NCBI GenBank assembly: GCA_036504895.1
Contig: DASXUJ010000011.1
Location: forward strand, 25,558-89,557
Direction: 5' to 3'
DNA: 64,000 nucleotides
Source of the DNA: Syntrophorhabdaceae bacterium
GTDB lineage: Bacteria; Desulfobacterota; Syntrophorhabdia; Syntrophorhabdales; Syntrophorhabdaceae
Of the stretch, positions 9,318 through 18,541 are shown piece by piece. Position numbers and translations under genes: made by a program. Each line of letters starts with the position of its first letter. The first letter of the stretch is position 1. Below the pieces are notes generated by a model that worked only from the letters and a program-made list of their open reading frames with translations, had not been told where the DNA came from and ran no database searches.

Positions 9318-12272
9318 TTGAAAGTATCCCGCCGTCAGTTCCTAAAAACAGCGGGGCTTACGGGTATCACCGCCATGGTATCCGGGTGCTCCGATGCAAA
9401 CCGCACACTCATTCCATACGTTGCCGCGCCCGAAGACATCGTACCGGGAGAGGCATCCTGGTATGCCACGACCTGCCGTGAATGCCCGGCAGGCTGCGGT
9501 ATGGTCGCGAAGAACAGGGACGGCAGGGTTATCAAGGTGGAAGGCAACCCTCTCCATCCCGTAAATAGCGGGAGACTCTGTGCAAGAGGCCAGGCATCGG
9601 TTCAGGGCGTCTACAACCCCGACCGCTTCACAGGACCGGCGAGACGACTCTCCGACGGCACCCAGGTCCCGGTGTCGTGGGAGGAAGGGCAGAAAATGGT
9701 CCTCGCCGCACTCGCGCCGTCATCGCTTCCCGGACCCCGGGGAGAAATCCTTTTCCTGAGCGATCTCACCACGGGCTCCGAGCTCCGGATGGTCAACCGA
9801 TTCCTTGCATCCATGGGACCATCGAACCATCTCATGTATGAACCTCTGGCGTACGAGCCCCTGAGACGTGCATCGGCTGAAATCTTCGGCACAGGCGCCA
9901 TCCCTTCCTATCGGATCGACAAGGCCGATTTCCTTCTCTCCTTTGGAGCCGATTTCCTCGAGACGTGGGTTTCGAATGTGCGCTTCGCCCGTCAGTTCTC
10001 CAAATTTCGGGAGCCGGGGGAGCACGGCAAACACCCCTTCTATTACGTCGGTCCGAGAATCAACATTACCGCCGCGAATGCCGACCATTGGATACCTGCC
10101 GGACCGGGCAGCCAGTGGGTGGTCGCCTTTGCCGTCGTCCATTCCCTTTTGGAACTGGACTATGCACCGGCTCTGAGCAGAGACGATGCGGCCCGGCTTA
10201 AAAATCTCGTGGCCCCCTTTACCCCTGCCTATGTGCAAAAGAAGTCGGGGGTGAAGAAGGAGGTTATCGACTCCATCTGCGCATCATTCATGAAAGCTGA
10301 AAGACCCCTCATAATTGCGGAAGGTACGGGATACCAGGACGGACTGGCCCTGGAGACAGCCCGGGCAGCACACCTCCTTTCCAGCCTCGTCGCGGGAAGC
10401 GCCGAGACGATCGATTTTTCTCGTGCTCAAGCCCTTTCCGCCACGGCAGCCGCAGGGGAAATAAAAGCCCGGATAGGGGCCATGAGGGAGGGAAAGGTCC
10501 GCCTCCTCTTCATTCTCAGGGCAAACCCTTCGTTTCACCTTCCCCGGGATTGGGGATTCGAAGAATCGGTCAAGAAGGTCCCTTTCGTAGTGACCATGGG
10601 GAGCTTCCCCGACGAGACAAGCCGATTGGCCCATCTCATTCTGCCCACCCATACCTTTCTCGAGTCCTGGGGCGATTGGGAGCCGGAGCGCGGCATCCGC
10701 GGCCTCATTCAGCCCGTGACCGGTCCCGTGTTCGACACGAAGACCCCGGGGGATATCCTCCTTTCCCTGGGAAAAGCTTTCAGGGGAACGACGGCGTTTC
10801 CGGAGAAAGATTTTTATGAGGTCCTCCGAAACTCATGGGATTCCAGGGACGGCGAAAAGGAAGGCAATGAGAGGCAGAAGGCCTGGGAGACGGCCCTGCG
10901 ACAGGGCGGCTCATGGGATGAACACGAAGGACCGGCGAAAAAGCCTGCTTCCCGCCCCTCTTTTACAAATCTTAAACTCCCGATCCCGGGTCCGGATCAG
11001 GTCCCGGCAGGGAATGGACTTTCCTTTTTCTCTTATCCCATGGTTCAGTTTTTCGACGGCCGCTCGGCCAACAGGCCCGTACTGCAGGAACTACCCGATC
11101 CCATTACGGCAATAACCTGGGGTGGGTGGGTTGAGATCAACCCTCACACGGCAAAGAGGCTCCATATCTCGCAGGGAGAGGTGCTCACCATAAGTTCGGG
11201 CGGGACGTCGGTGAGGGCGCCGGCATACCTGTTTCCCGGAATCATGCCCGACGTGCTTGCCATGCCCTTGGGGCACGGCCATACACGGTTCGGCAGATAC
11301 GCCACGGGAGGGACTCTGAATCCGGCCCTTCTCCTCGGAAACCGTCTCGATAGCGCCGGAGGGATAATAAGACCTTTGCTTTCGGCGGCCGTGGCCCGGT
11401 CGGGTGAAAGGGAGGTATTCGCTCATATGGACGGGAGCTCCGACCAGCACGGCAGGGCCATTGCCCGGTCTTTGGATTGGGATCATTATGTTGAAAAGGG
11501 GTCGAGCCCGCCTGAGGTCATACTCCCACTCGAGAAAGGATATAAGGGGTCGCGTGATTTATACGCCCCCCACCTCCACGACACGTATCGCTGGGCCATG
11601 GCCGTGGACCTCGACCGGTGCATCGGCTGCGGCGCATGTGTTGCAGCCTGCTACATGGAGAACAACGTGGGGATCGTGGGCAGGGACCAGGTGATAAAAG
11701 GCCGCATCATGGCCTGGCTTCATATCCAGCGCTATTTCGAGGAAGAAGAGCCCCGCATCCGCTTCCTCCCCATGTTATGCCAGCACTGCGATGAGGCGCC
11801 CTGCGAGGCCGTATGCCCGGTCTTTGCGCCGCATCACAGCAGGGAAGGCATAAACAACCAGGTATACAACCGCTGCATCGGCACTCGTTTCTGCAATCAA
11901 AACTGTCCTTACAAGGCACGCCGGTTCAACTGGTTCACCTGGAAACGGGAGGCGCCCCTCGAATGGCAATTGAACCCGGATGTGACGGTAAGGACCAAAG
12001 GGGTGATGGAAAAATGCTCCTTCTGCATCCAGCGGATTAATGATGCGAGGATAAAGGCCAGATCGGAAGGCAGGCTCATCGCGGACGGGGAATTCGCCCC
12101 CGCCTGTGCCCAGACCTGCCCTGCCGATGCGTTGATTTTCGGAAATCTGAAGGATCCTGCAAGCCGGGTGGCAAGGCTTACGGACGCGGGCAGGGCGTAT
12201 CAGGTCTTGGGAGAGCTGAATACGAAGCCGGGGGTGATCTATCTTCAGAAGATTACCCAATGTCGTATGTAA
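9318..12272 (+). CDS. actB: Alternative complex III subunit ActB (molybdopterin-like plus Fe-S domains)
   Basis: ActB is the large peripheral subunit of the quinol:electron-acceptor oxidoreductase known as alternative complex III. The N-terminus carries a Tat-type S-R-R-Q-F-L-K motif followed by a hydrophobic stretch and a Cys, so it is exported folded. Next comes a molybdopterin-oxidoreductase-like region with T-C-R-E-C-P-A-G-C near residue 52. From about residue 760 a four-cluster ferredoxin module follows (C-I-G-C-G-A-C, C-Q-H-C, C-N-Q-N-C-P, C-S-F-C, C-A-Q-T-C-P). The fusion of both domains in 984 residues is typical of ActB. The start is a TTG with AGGAAAGAG upstream. It is the first gene of the operon. 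Confidence 0.9.
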   Translation: MKVSRRQFLKTAGLTGITAMVSGCSDANRTLIPYVAAPEDIVPGEASWYATTCRECPAGCGMVAKNRDGRVIKVEGNPLHPVNSGRLCARGQASVQGVYNPDRFTGPARRLSDGTQVPVSWEEGQKMVLAALAPSSLPGPRGEILFLSDLTTGSELRMVNRFLASMGPSNHLMYEPLAYEPLRRASAEIFGTGAIPSYRIDKADFLLSFGADFLETWVSNVRFARQFSKFREPGEHGKHPFYYVGPRINITAANADHWIPAGPGSQWVVAFAVVHSLLELDYAPALSRDDAARLKNLVAPFTPAYVQKKSGVKKEVIDSICASFMKAERPLIIAEGTGYQDGLALETARAAHLLSSLVAGSAETIDFSRAQALSATAAAGEIKARIGAMREGKVRLLFILRANPSFHLPRDWGFEESVKKVPFVVTMGSFPDETSRLAHLILPTHTFLESWGDWEPERGIRGLIQPVTGPVFDTKTPGDILLSLGKAFRGTTAFPEKDFYEVLRNSWDSRDGEKEGNERQKAWETALRQGGSWDEHEGPAKKPASRPSFTNLKLPIPGPDQVPAGNGLSFFSYPMVQFFDGRSANRPVLQELPDPITAITWGGWVEINPHTAKRLHISQGEVLTISSGGTSVRAPAYLFPGIMPDVLAMPLGHGHTRFGRYATGGTLNPALLLGNRLDSAGGIIRPLLSAAVARSGEREVFAHMDGSSDQHGRAIARSLDWDHYVEKGSSPPEVILPLEKGYKGSRDLYAPHLHDTYRWAMAVDLDRCIGCGACVAACYMENNVGIVGRDQVIKGRIMAWLHIQRYFEEEEPRIRFLPMLCQHCDEAPCEAVCPVFAPHHSREGINNQVYNRCIGTRFCNQNCPYKARRFNWFTWKREAPLEWQLNPDVTVRTKGVMEKCSFCIQRINDARIKARSEGRLIADGEFAPACAQTCPADALIFGNLKDPASRVARLTDAGRAYQVLGELNTKPGVIYLQKITQCRM

Positions 12273-12290
12273 AGAGCAATCGGGAGCGGA

Positions 12291-13625
12291 ATGGAAGAAC
12301 TGAGGTTTAGTGACGTAGACCGTGAAGTGCTGAGGACCCTCTCGCCTCCGGGGCGGCTCTGGCTTATTGCGGTGGCCTTCCTTTTTCTCGGCGTCGTCTA
12401 CGGCTATCTGATTGTCTGGCCCTATCAGATATTGACGGGAATGGGCTCCGCCGGTTACAGGCCCCCTGTAATGTGGGGTGCATATCTCGTCAATTTCGTC
12501 TTTTGGGTCGGGATTGCCCATTCCGGCACCCTCATATCGGCCATACTTTTTCTCTTCCGCGCCGAATGGAGGACAAGCATCTCCCGGAGCGCCGAGGCAA
12601 TGACGATCTTCGCCGTCTTCATCGCCTCCCTCTTCCCCATTATCCATCTCGGAAGACCGTGGGTTTTTTACTGGATCATCCCCTATCCCAACCAGCGGAC
12701 CCTCTGGCCCGATTTTCAATCTCCCCTCATCTTTGATTTTCTGGCGGTATCCACTTATATGACGGCCAGCTTTCTCTTCTGGTATACGGGCCTCGTACCC
12801 GATTTGGCAACCGTAAGAGAAAATGCGGGGGGAATACGAAAAAAGATATACGGCCTTCTTTCCCTGGGCTGGTCCGGGTCACACGGGCAGTGGCGTCACT
12901 ACGGCATGTCCTATCTCCTCCTCGCCGGTTTGTGCACCCCCCTGGTAATCTCAGTCCACAGCGTGGTCTCGTGGGATTTTGCCCTCGCCATCATACCGGG
13001 CTACCACAGCACCATCTTCCCCCCTTATTTCGTCGCGGGGGCAATTCATTCCGGCCTTGCCATGGTACTCACCCTTCTCGTGCCGTTGAGGAAAATTTTG
13101 CACTTTGAAAATATCATTACCGTGGAAACATTGGAGAAGATCGCGAAAACTTCCATTCTGATGGCCCTCATCGTAGCCTACGCATATGTGGTCGAGCCCT
13201 TCATCGCCTGGTATGGGGGCAATATTTTCGAGAGGCAGACATTCCTCTTCAGGGCCACAGGGTACTACTCGCCCCTCTTTTGGATCATGTGCTTCTGCAA
13301 TGCAGTGGCGCCCCTGTTCTTTTTCCTAAGAAGAATACGGAGGAACCCCGTGTGGCTCTTTATTATCGCAATTCTCATCAATATCGGCATGTGGCTCGAG
13401 CGGTTCGTCATCATCGTGGGCTCTATGGCACGGGATTATATCCCCTACTCCTGGGGAAACTATTGGCCCAATTGGGTAGATTGGTCCATCACCTTCGGCT
13501 CTTTCTGTCTCTTTTTCTTTCTTTTTCTGCTCTTTGTCAAATTTCTGCCTTCGATTTCCATGTTCGATGTCAAAGCAGAGGTGAAACCGCCGAATCGTCC
13601 CGAGGAGAGCTCTCATGCCGCATAG
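12291..13625 (+). CDS. actC: Alternative complex III subunit ActC (NrfD/PsrC-like quinol-binding membrane protein)
   Basis: This 444-residue integral membrane protein has about ten helices and belongs to the NrfD/PsrC family. It is the subunit that binds and oxidises quinol and may take part in proton transfer. Recognisable family features are the N-terminal R-L-W-L-I-A-V-A-F first helix, the W-G-A-Y-L-V-N-F-V-F-W-V-G region and the C-terminal W-L-E-R-F-V-I-I-V motif. It begins 18 bases after actB and overlaps actD by 11 bases. Confidence 0.9.
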   Translation: MEELRFSDVDREVLRTLSPPGRLWLIAVAFLFLGVVYGYLIVWPYQILTGMGSAGYRPPVMWGAYLVNFVFWVGIAHSGTLISAILFLFRAEWRTSISRSAEAMTIFAVFIASLFPIIHLGRPWVFYWIIPYPNQRTLWPDFQSPLIFDFLAVSTYMTASFLFWYTGLVPDLATVRENAGGIRKKIYGLLSLGWSGSHGQWRHYGMSYLLLAGLCTPLVISVHSVVSWDFALAIIPGYHSTIFPPYFVAGAIHSGLAMVLTLLVPLRKILHFENIITVETLEKIAKTSILMALIVAYAYVVEPFIAWYGGNIFERQTFLFRATGYYSPLFWIMCFCNAVAPLFFFLRRIRRNPVWLFIIAILINIGMWLERFVIIVGSMARDYIPYSWGNYWPNWVDWSITFGSFCLFFFLFLLFVKFLPSISMFDVKAEVKPPNRPEESSHAA

Positions 13626-14127
13626 AGAAGGACTTCTCGTCCTCTTCGTCTATTTGAATGACTTCATTGCGGCCCTTAAAGGACTCAAGGGGGAAAAGTA
13701 CCGGATAGAAAAGGTATATACCCCTATCAGGCTCCCGGAGGTGGAGGAGATCATGGCAGCAGGTCCGAGCCCGGCAAGGCTCGTCACCCTCCTCGGCGGC
13801 ATTCTGGGAGGCCTGGCCACCCTCGGGCTCGCAGTCTACTCGCACCTTTCCTTTAATCTCATTACTGGTGGAAAGCCGGTCCTTCCGTGGATACCGTGGG
13901 TTATAGTCTTTTTCGAGGGAACGGTCCTCGGAGCGGTCTTCGCCGCCGTAGCCTCATGGATCCTCATGGCCCGCCTGCCCCGCCTTCGTCCGGACCCGGG
14001 GTATGATCCGCGATTCTCGGGAGATCGGTTCGGAATCCTGGTGAGCTTCGAATCCGGGGAAGAAGGTAAAATCAAGGTACTTCTCTCCGAAGCGGGAGCC
14101 GAGGAGGTGCGCCATCTTACCTGGTAG
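13615..14127 (+). CDS. actD: Alternative complex III subunit ActD (DUF3341)
   Basis: A 170-residue protein of the DUF3341 family, the ActD membrane subunit. A soluble N-terminal domain (about 1-58) ending in Y-T-P-I-R-L-P-E is followed by two transmembrane helices (about 62-80 and 95-118) and a C-terminal soluble tail with F-G-I-L-V-S. It overlaps actC, and its end contains the GAGGAGG sequence that probably serves as the ribosome site for actF. Confidence 0.85.
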   Translation: MPHREGLLVLFVYLNDFIAALKGLKGEKYRIEKVYTPIRLPEVEEIMAAGPSPARLVTLLGGILGGLATLGLAVYSHLSFNLITGGKPVLPWIPWVIVFFEGTVLGAVFAAVASWILMARLPRLRPDPGYDPRFSGDRFGILVSFESGEEGKIKVLLSEAGAEEVRHLTW

Positions 14128-14221
14128 GCCGGCCGCCCCTTTTGGATTTCCTCTTTCCGTCGGGTCAACCCTCCTTTTCATCGCCTTTATTGTCATTGGA
14201 GCGGCCGCGTTCATCGCGGGG

Positions 14222-15349
14222 GTGTCCGGGTCCGAGCCTCTTCGCGCCTGGCAAGCCTATCTGGTCAATTTTCTTTTCTGGACAGGCCTCTCCTTCGGGG
14301 CCATCCTCTTTGTCGCGGTCCTCAACCTCACCGGAGCAAAATGGGGACGCCCGCTGAAGAGGCCGGCAGAGGCCCTTGGCGCGTTCCTCCCCTGCGCGTT
14401 CCTTCTTTTTTGGCTCCTCTATTTCGGCAGAGTGGAGCTCTTTCCGTGGATCACGACACCGGCGGAGGGCAAAGAAGCATGGTTGAGCGCCCCCTTTCTT
14501 TTCATCCGTAACGGCGCAGGTCTTCTGTTTCTTACTATCATCTCCCTCGCTATGGTGAGATGCTCCCTGAGAGCCGATCTTTTATGGAAAAAAGAACATC
14601 ACGGGGAAGGGGAGCCGGAAGATGCCAACCTTCCGGACAGTCCTTATTGGAGGAAACAGCAGGTCCTTTCGACGGTCTTCGCAATCGCCTATGCCTTCAT
14701 AATGAGCTTCGTAGGGTTCGATCTCGTCATGTCCCTCGATCCCCACTGGTATTCCACCCTTTTCGGGGCGTATTTTCTGGTGGCCTCCTTCTATACGGGT
14801 CTCGTGGCGCTCTTCCTCCTCACGCTCCTCCTTGCAGGCTCCACCGGCTTCCGCGATTTTCTCCTGCCCCGCCATTTTCACGATATGGGCAAAATGGTCT
14901 TCGCCTTCTGTCTCTTTACGGGATATCTCTTCTATGCCCAGTTCTTGACGATATGGTATGGCAACCTCCCTGAAGAGACCCGTTACGTGATCCTCCGGGT
15001 GAAGCTGACCCCCTGGGAACCCCTGGCGTGGGTGGTGCTTTTCATGATCTTCCTCGTACCTTTCTTCATTCTTCTCAGCAGGAAAGTGAAAACCATGCGC
15101 CTCCCCATGATATTGCTCTCCATTGTGATAATCCTCGGCATGTGGCTCGAAAGGCTCATCCTTGTCGCACCTTCGCTTTGGAAAGGGAAAGCCATCCCCC
15201 TTGGAGTCCCGGAAATTCTCATCACTATAGGCTTTTTTGGGGTTATGGCCATCTGTGTCACCCTCTTTCTAAGGAAGGTCCCCCTCATGCCGGTCTCGGA
15301 TCCCCTTTTCAGACGGTGGCTTACGGAAGAGAAGAGGCTGGAGCCATGA
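14222..15349 (+). CDS. actF: Alternative complex III subunit ActF (second NrfD-like membrane protein)
   Basis: This is the second NrfD-like integral membrane subunit of alternative complex III, with about nine visible helices and the family motif M-W-L-E-R-L-I-L-V near the C-terminus. The first canonical start codon is the GTG at 14222. However, the same frame is open upstream and encodes a further hydrophobic helix at about 14168-14221 that should belong to the protein. The only good ribosome site, GAGGAGG at 14101-14107, precedes an ATC codon at 14114. The true start is therefore uncertain and lies probably upstream. It overlaps actA by the ATGA arrangement. Confidence 0.85.
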   Translation: MSGSEPLRAWQAYLVNFLFWTGLSFGAILFVAVLNLTGAKWGRPLKRPAEALGAFLPCAFLLFWLLYFGRVELFPWITTPAEGKEAWLSAPFLFIRNGAGLLFLTIISLAMVRCSLRADLLWKKEHHGEGEPEDANLPDSPYWRKQQVLSTVFAIAYAFIMSFVGFDLVMSLDPHWYSTLFGAYFLVASFYTGLVALFLLTLLLAGSTGFRDFLLPRHFHDMGKMVFAFCLFTGYLFYAQFLTIWYGNLPEETRYVILRVKLTPWEPLAWVVLFMIFLVPFFILLSRKVKTMRLPMILLSIVIILGMWLERLILVAPSLWKGKAIPLGVPEILITIGFFGVMAICVTLFLRKVPLMPVSDPLFRRWLTEEKRLEP

Positions 15350-15903
15350 TCGGGGAAGAAAGGCAGAATGAAGATGGACGGGCGAAGGGAAAAAAATGGA
15401 AGGCACGGGCCTCGTTATGGCTTGGCCTCGCGGGTCTCCTGGTAGCGGCCATGTTCTTCTTCTATTTTTATCCCGCCCTCGACATCGGCCCGGCGCAGCC
15501 CATCTCCTTCAGCCACAGGGTTCACGCGGGGGTGAAAAAGATAAACTGCCGCTTCTGCCATCCCAACGTGGAGCGGTCGGCCAACGCGGGGCTCCCGACA
15601 ATGGAAAAATGTTTTTACTGCCATACCTACGTAATACCGGGACATAGCGAGATCAAGCGGGAGGAGCAATACCTCCGCACCAATTCGCCCGTCCCGTGGA
15701 AGCGCATATTCTATATCCCGGATTTCGTATTTTTTACCCACGTGCCTCATCTGAAATGGGCAAAGCTCGACTGCGTAAACTGTCACGGCGATGTGCAAAC
15801 CTTCGACCGTCTTCGAAAGGTCGATTTTCAGATGAGCTTCTGTATCGAGTGCCACAGGAGAAAAGGCGCACAGCTCGATTGCTGGCTCGCGTGCCATAGG
15901 TAA
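15346..15903 (+). CDS. actA: Alternative complex III subunit ActA-like multiheme cytochrome c
   Basis: A 185-residue periplasmic cytochrome held by one N-terminal helix (about 24-42). Four canonical heme c sites are visible (C-R-F-C-H, C-F-Y-C-H, C-V-N-C-H, C-I-E-C-H). A fifth site at the very C-terminus reads C-W-L-A-C-H, with three residues between the cysteines. ActA proteins of known complexes are pentaheme and end in a DC-x-x-CH motif, so this is most likely the fifth heme site with a one-residue insertion. ActA usually comes first in act operons; here it follows actF. It would take electrons from ActB and pass them to the oxidase. Confidence 0.85.
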   Translation: MIGEERQNEDGRAKGKKWKARASLWLGLAGLLVAAMFFFYFYPALDIGPAQPISFSHRVHAGVKKINCRFCHPNVERSANAGLPTMEKCFYCHTYVIPGHSEIKREEQYLRTNSPVPWKRIFYIPDFVFFTHVPHLKWAKLDCVNCHGDVQTFDRLRKVDFQMSFCIECHRRKGAQLDCWLACHR

Positions 15904-15951
15904 TGACTCTATTTACACGCCGGTCGACGGGTCCGGCAAAGGTTGGAGGAG

Positions 15952-17325
15952 ATGGTAAGAACGGTTGAAGAAGGGCATCGCCCGGTGGCGGGATTTTTTC
16001 TCTCCTCCCTCGCCTGGTTTTTTGTCGCTGCCCTGGGCGGCCTTATACTCGCTTTTGCCATGGTAGCCCCTGATCTGCCGCTCTACCGGAATGTGCCGTG
16101 GCTCATGTTCGGACGAGTCCGGCCCATGCACACAAATATGATGATCTTCGGTTTTGTCGGGTCCGCGCTTCTCGGCGCCATGTACTATATAGTCCCCCGC
16201 CTGGTGAGGGCGCCCCTCTTCAGTCCCGAAGCGGGCCGAATCGCGGTGTGGGCGTGGAATATCACCGTCGCTTCGGGCACCGTTCTTCTCGGATTCGGGT
16301 ACAGTCAAAGCCGCGAATATGCCGAATGGGTTTGGCCCGTAGACATCCTTCTTCTCTTCGTCCTGGCGATCACCTTTTACAACCTGTTGAGAACAGTGGT
16401 ATCGGGACGGGAAAAACTGCTCTATGTATCTGTCTGGTACGCCTTCGGCGCCCTTGTCTTTACTTTTTTTATTTACTTCTTCGGGAATGCCGTCTGGAAC
16501 CCTTCCACGGGGGCCATCACCGGCATGGCCGACGGAATCCTCGCGTGGTTTTACGGGCACGGCATAGTGGGACTCTTTCTCACCCCCCTGGCAATAGGCA
16601 TTTCCTACTATGTAATGCCCATAGTCTGCCGGGGACCGCTATTCAGCCATACCCTCTCACTCGTGGGTTTCTGGACCATACTCATGTTTTACCCCCATAT
16701 CGGGACCCATCACCTGCTGCAGACCCCGGCCCCTACATGGCTCAAGGTGGTCGCAATCACGGGAAGCATGGGCATGCTCATTCCCGTAGCCACGGTCCTC
16801 GTCAATATCTGGCTCAGCATCAAGGGCCGGCTGGGCTATATCCATGACGATCTGGGAGGCAAGTTCGTCTTTGCAGGTCTTGTCTGGTATCTCGTTGTCT
16901 GCCTCCAGGGCCCTTTTCAATCCCTCCCTTCGGTCCAGCGGATCACCCACCTCACTAATTGGGTGGTCGCCCATTCCCATATCGCCGTCCTTGGCTTTTC
17001 GGGGTTCATAGCCCTGGGGGCCGTCTATTTCCTCCTCCCCAGAATCACAGGGCGACCGCTTTACAGCCGCAAACTGGTAGATATTCAGTACTGGCTTCTT
17101 TTGACCGGGCTCACGGGGTTTTTCATCGTTCTCACCATGGCGGGCCTGATCCAGGGAAGCGGGTGGCGCTGGGGGAGAGTGGTATACAATATTCTCCCCG
17201 AATTGCACGTCTACTGGATCTATAGATTGGGCTTCGGCGTCATGATCGCCGCGGGAGCAGCCATCGGTCTTTATAATGTCGCAATGAGCCTTCGGCAGGC
17301 AAGAGAGGAGGAGCAAGGGCTATGA
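15952..17325 (+). CDS. ccoN: cbb3-type cytochrome c oxidase subunit I (CcoN)
   Basis: This is the catalytic heme-copper subunit that reduces oxygen to water. It has about twelve membrane helices. Expected ligand motifs are visible: R-P-M-H-T-N for the low-spin heme, W-F-Y-G-H-G and the T-H-H pair in P-H-I-G-T-H-H-L for copper B, and V-A-H-S-H-I-A-V-L-G for the two hemes. The ATG at 15952 is used; a TTG at 15943 is an alternative, and the GGAGGAG sequence lies unusually close to the ATG. It follows actA by about 48 bases and overlaps the next gene. Confidence 0.9.
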   Translation: MVRTVEEGHRPVAGFFLSSLAWFFVAALGGLILAFAMVAPDLPLYRNVPWLMFGRVRPMHTNMMIFGFVGSALLGAMYYIVPRLVRAPLFSPEAGRIAVWAWNITVASGTVLLGFGYSQSREYAEWVWPVDILLLFVLAITFYNLLRTVVSGREKLLYVSVWYAFGALVFTFFIYFFGNAVWNPSTGAITGMADGILAWFYGHGIVGLFLTPLAIGISYYVMPIVCRGPLFSHTLSLVGFWTILMFYPHIGTHHLLQTPAPTWLKVVAITGSMGMLIPVATVLVNIWLSIKGRLGYIHDDLGGKFVFAGLVWYLVVCLQGPFQSLPSVQRITHLTNWVVAHSHIAVLGFSGFIALGAVYFLLPRITGRPLYSRKLVDIQYWLLLTGLTGFFIVLTMAGLIQGSGWRWGRVVYNILPELHVYWIYRLGFGVMIAAGAAIGLYNVAMSLRQAREEEQGL

Positions 17326-18269
17326 GGATGACCCTGAGACTCCTCTTATTCGGCGGCCTTATCATCTTCGCCTCCATTCTGTTCATTGCGGTCATTCTTC
17401 CATGGCTCACGATCAGTGAAAAACCGTCCGATATATTCCGTCCCCGGACAAAAGCCGAAGACCTCGGGAGAAGCCTCTATGTGGCAAACGGCTGCACCTT
17501 CTGCCACACCCAGTTTATAAGGCAGATCGACTGGGATATCGGCGCCGAGCGAATCGCGCGTTCGGGAGATTACGTGGCGGATCAGCCCCATCTCCTCGGA
17601 AGCGAGCGGACAGGACCCGACCTCTCCCAGGAAGGAGGAGAACACCCGGACGATTGGCATGTCGCCCATTATACGAACCCTCGGTTCGTGCGGCCTGAAT
17701 CGGTCATGCCTTCCTTCGCATTCCTGGGAATGGGAAATATCTCGGCCCTTATCGCTTACAAACAGGCTTTGGGTTTCAAAGACGCAGACGCCCGGGTGGA
17801 GCGACAACACACCTGGAAGAAAAAGGCAATCGACGCGTACGCGGCAGGCCCGGAAGAGAACGTGCGATGGCTCCACTCGATGGTGCCCGAACCATGGCGA
17901 AGGCTCCCCAACCCTTACCCCACGACCCGGGCGAGCCTCAGCCGCGGACATCGCCTCTTTCAAAGCTACTGCATAGGGTGCCACGGACCCGTGGGGGACG
18001 GCATGGGCCCGGCCCAACCTTACCTCTATCCGCCGCCCCTCAATTTCACCATCTTGAGGGGCAAGGATATCACGGGCGGCATACTTTATTATCAGATAAT
18101 GAACGGCATTACAGGAACGGCGATGCCCTATTTTAAGAAAGAGCTTGAATCCGAAAAAATATGGGACGTGGGCGATTACGTGGCGCGCATGTTTGTGGGG
18201 CAAAGCGATGCCCACGGAGTGCCCAGAGGCATCGACGCATCCTATATCACGCCTCCGAAGGGAGAATGA
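17322..18269 (+). CDS. ccoO: cbb3 oxidase subunit II (CcoO) fused to a second cytochrome c domain
   Basis: An N-terminal membrane anchor (about 7-29) precedes a CcoO domain with its heme site G-C-T-F-C-H-T-Q near residue 58 and the CcoO signature R-T-G-P-D-L-S followed by W-H-V-A-H and P-E-S-V-M-P, where the Met is the axial ligand. After about residue 200 a class I cytochrome c domain follows, with C-I-G-C-H-G and a T-A-M-P-Y ligand region. The protein thus combines the roles of CcoO and part of CcoP in one diheme chain. It overlaps ccoN by ATGAGG-type coupling. Confidence 0.9.
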   Translation: MRMTLRLLLFGGLIIFASILFIAVILPWLTISEKPSDIFRPRTKAEDLGRSLYVANGCTFCHTQFIRQIDWDIGAERIARSGDYVADQPHLLGSERTGPDLSQEGGEHPDDWHVAHYTNPRFVRPESVMPSFAFLGMGNISALIAYKQALGFKDADARVERQHTWKKKAIDAYAAGPEENVRWLHSMVPEPWRRLPNPYPTTRASLSRGHRLFQSYCIGCHGPVGDGMGPAQPYLYPPPLNFTILRGKDITGGILYYQIMNGITGTAMPYFKKELESEKIWDVGDYVARMFVGQSDAHGVPRGIDASYITPPKGE

Positions 18270-18271
18270 CC

Positions 18272-18541
18272 ATGGGACTTACGTATATTTTTTGGGTGGC
18301 GCTGATCGGGGTAAGTCTCTGGACAAGCATCGGGGTATTCCTGTGGGCCCATCGGAACGGCCAGTTCCGGGACCAGGAGCGTGCCCGCTATCTTCCTCTG
18401 CGGGGAGAGGCAGGTCCTCTACACGCCCAGGGCCGGGGTTCGAGCCGTGAAGCGCTGGTGACGGCGGCTATTCTCTTCATGGGCGTGGGATCCATTATCA
18501 CCGCGACGATTATCGCCTTCATGACCTTGGGGGTGCGTTGA
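18272..18541 (+). CDS. CcoS-like small membrane protein
   Basis: An 89-residue protein with two hydrophobic helices. The first half, including the helix and the motif F-L-W-A-H-R-N-G-Q-F-R-D-Q-E, matches the CcoS pattern (a membrane helix followed by W-A-x-x-x-G-Q-F/Y-D-D), a factor needed for heme and copper insertion into cbb3 oxidase. The second helix (about 64-86) is not typical of CcoS. It starts two bases after the ccoO stop and shares a TGATG overlap with the next gene. Confidence 0.6.
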   Translation: MGLTYIFWVALIGVSLWTSIGVFLWAHRNGQFRDQERARYLPLRGEAGPLHAQGRGSSREALVTAAILFMGVGSIITATIIAFMTLGVR

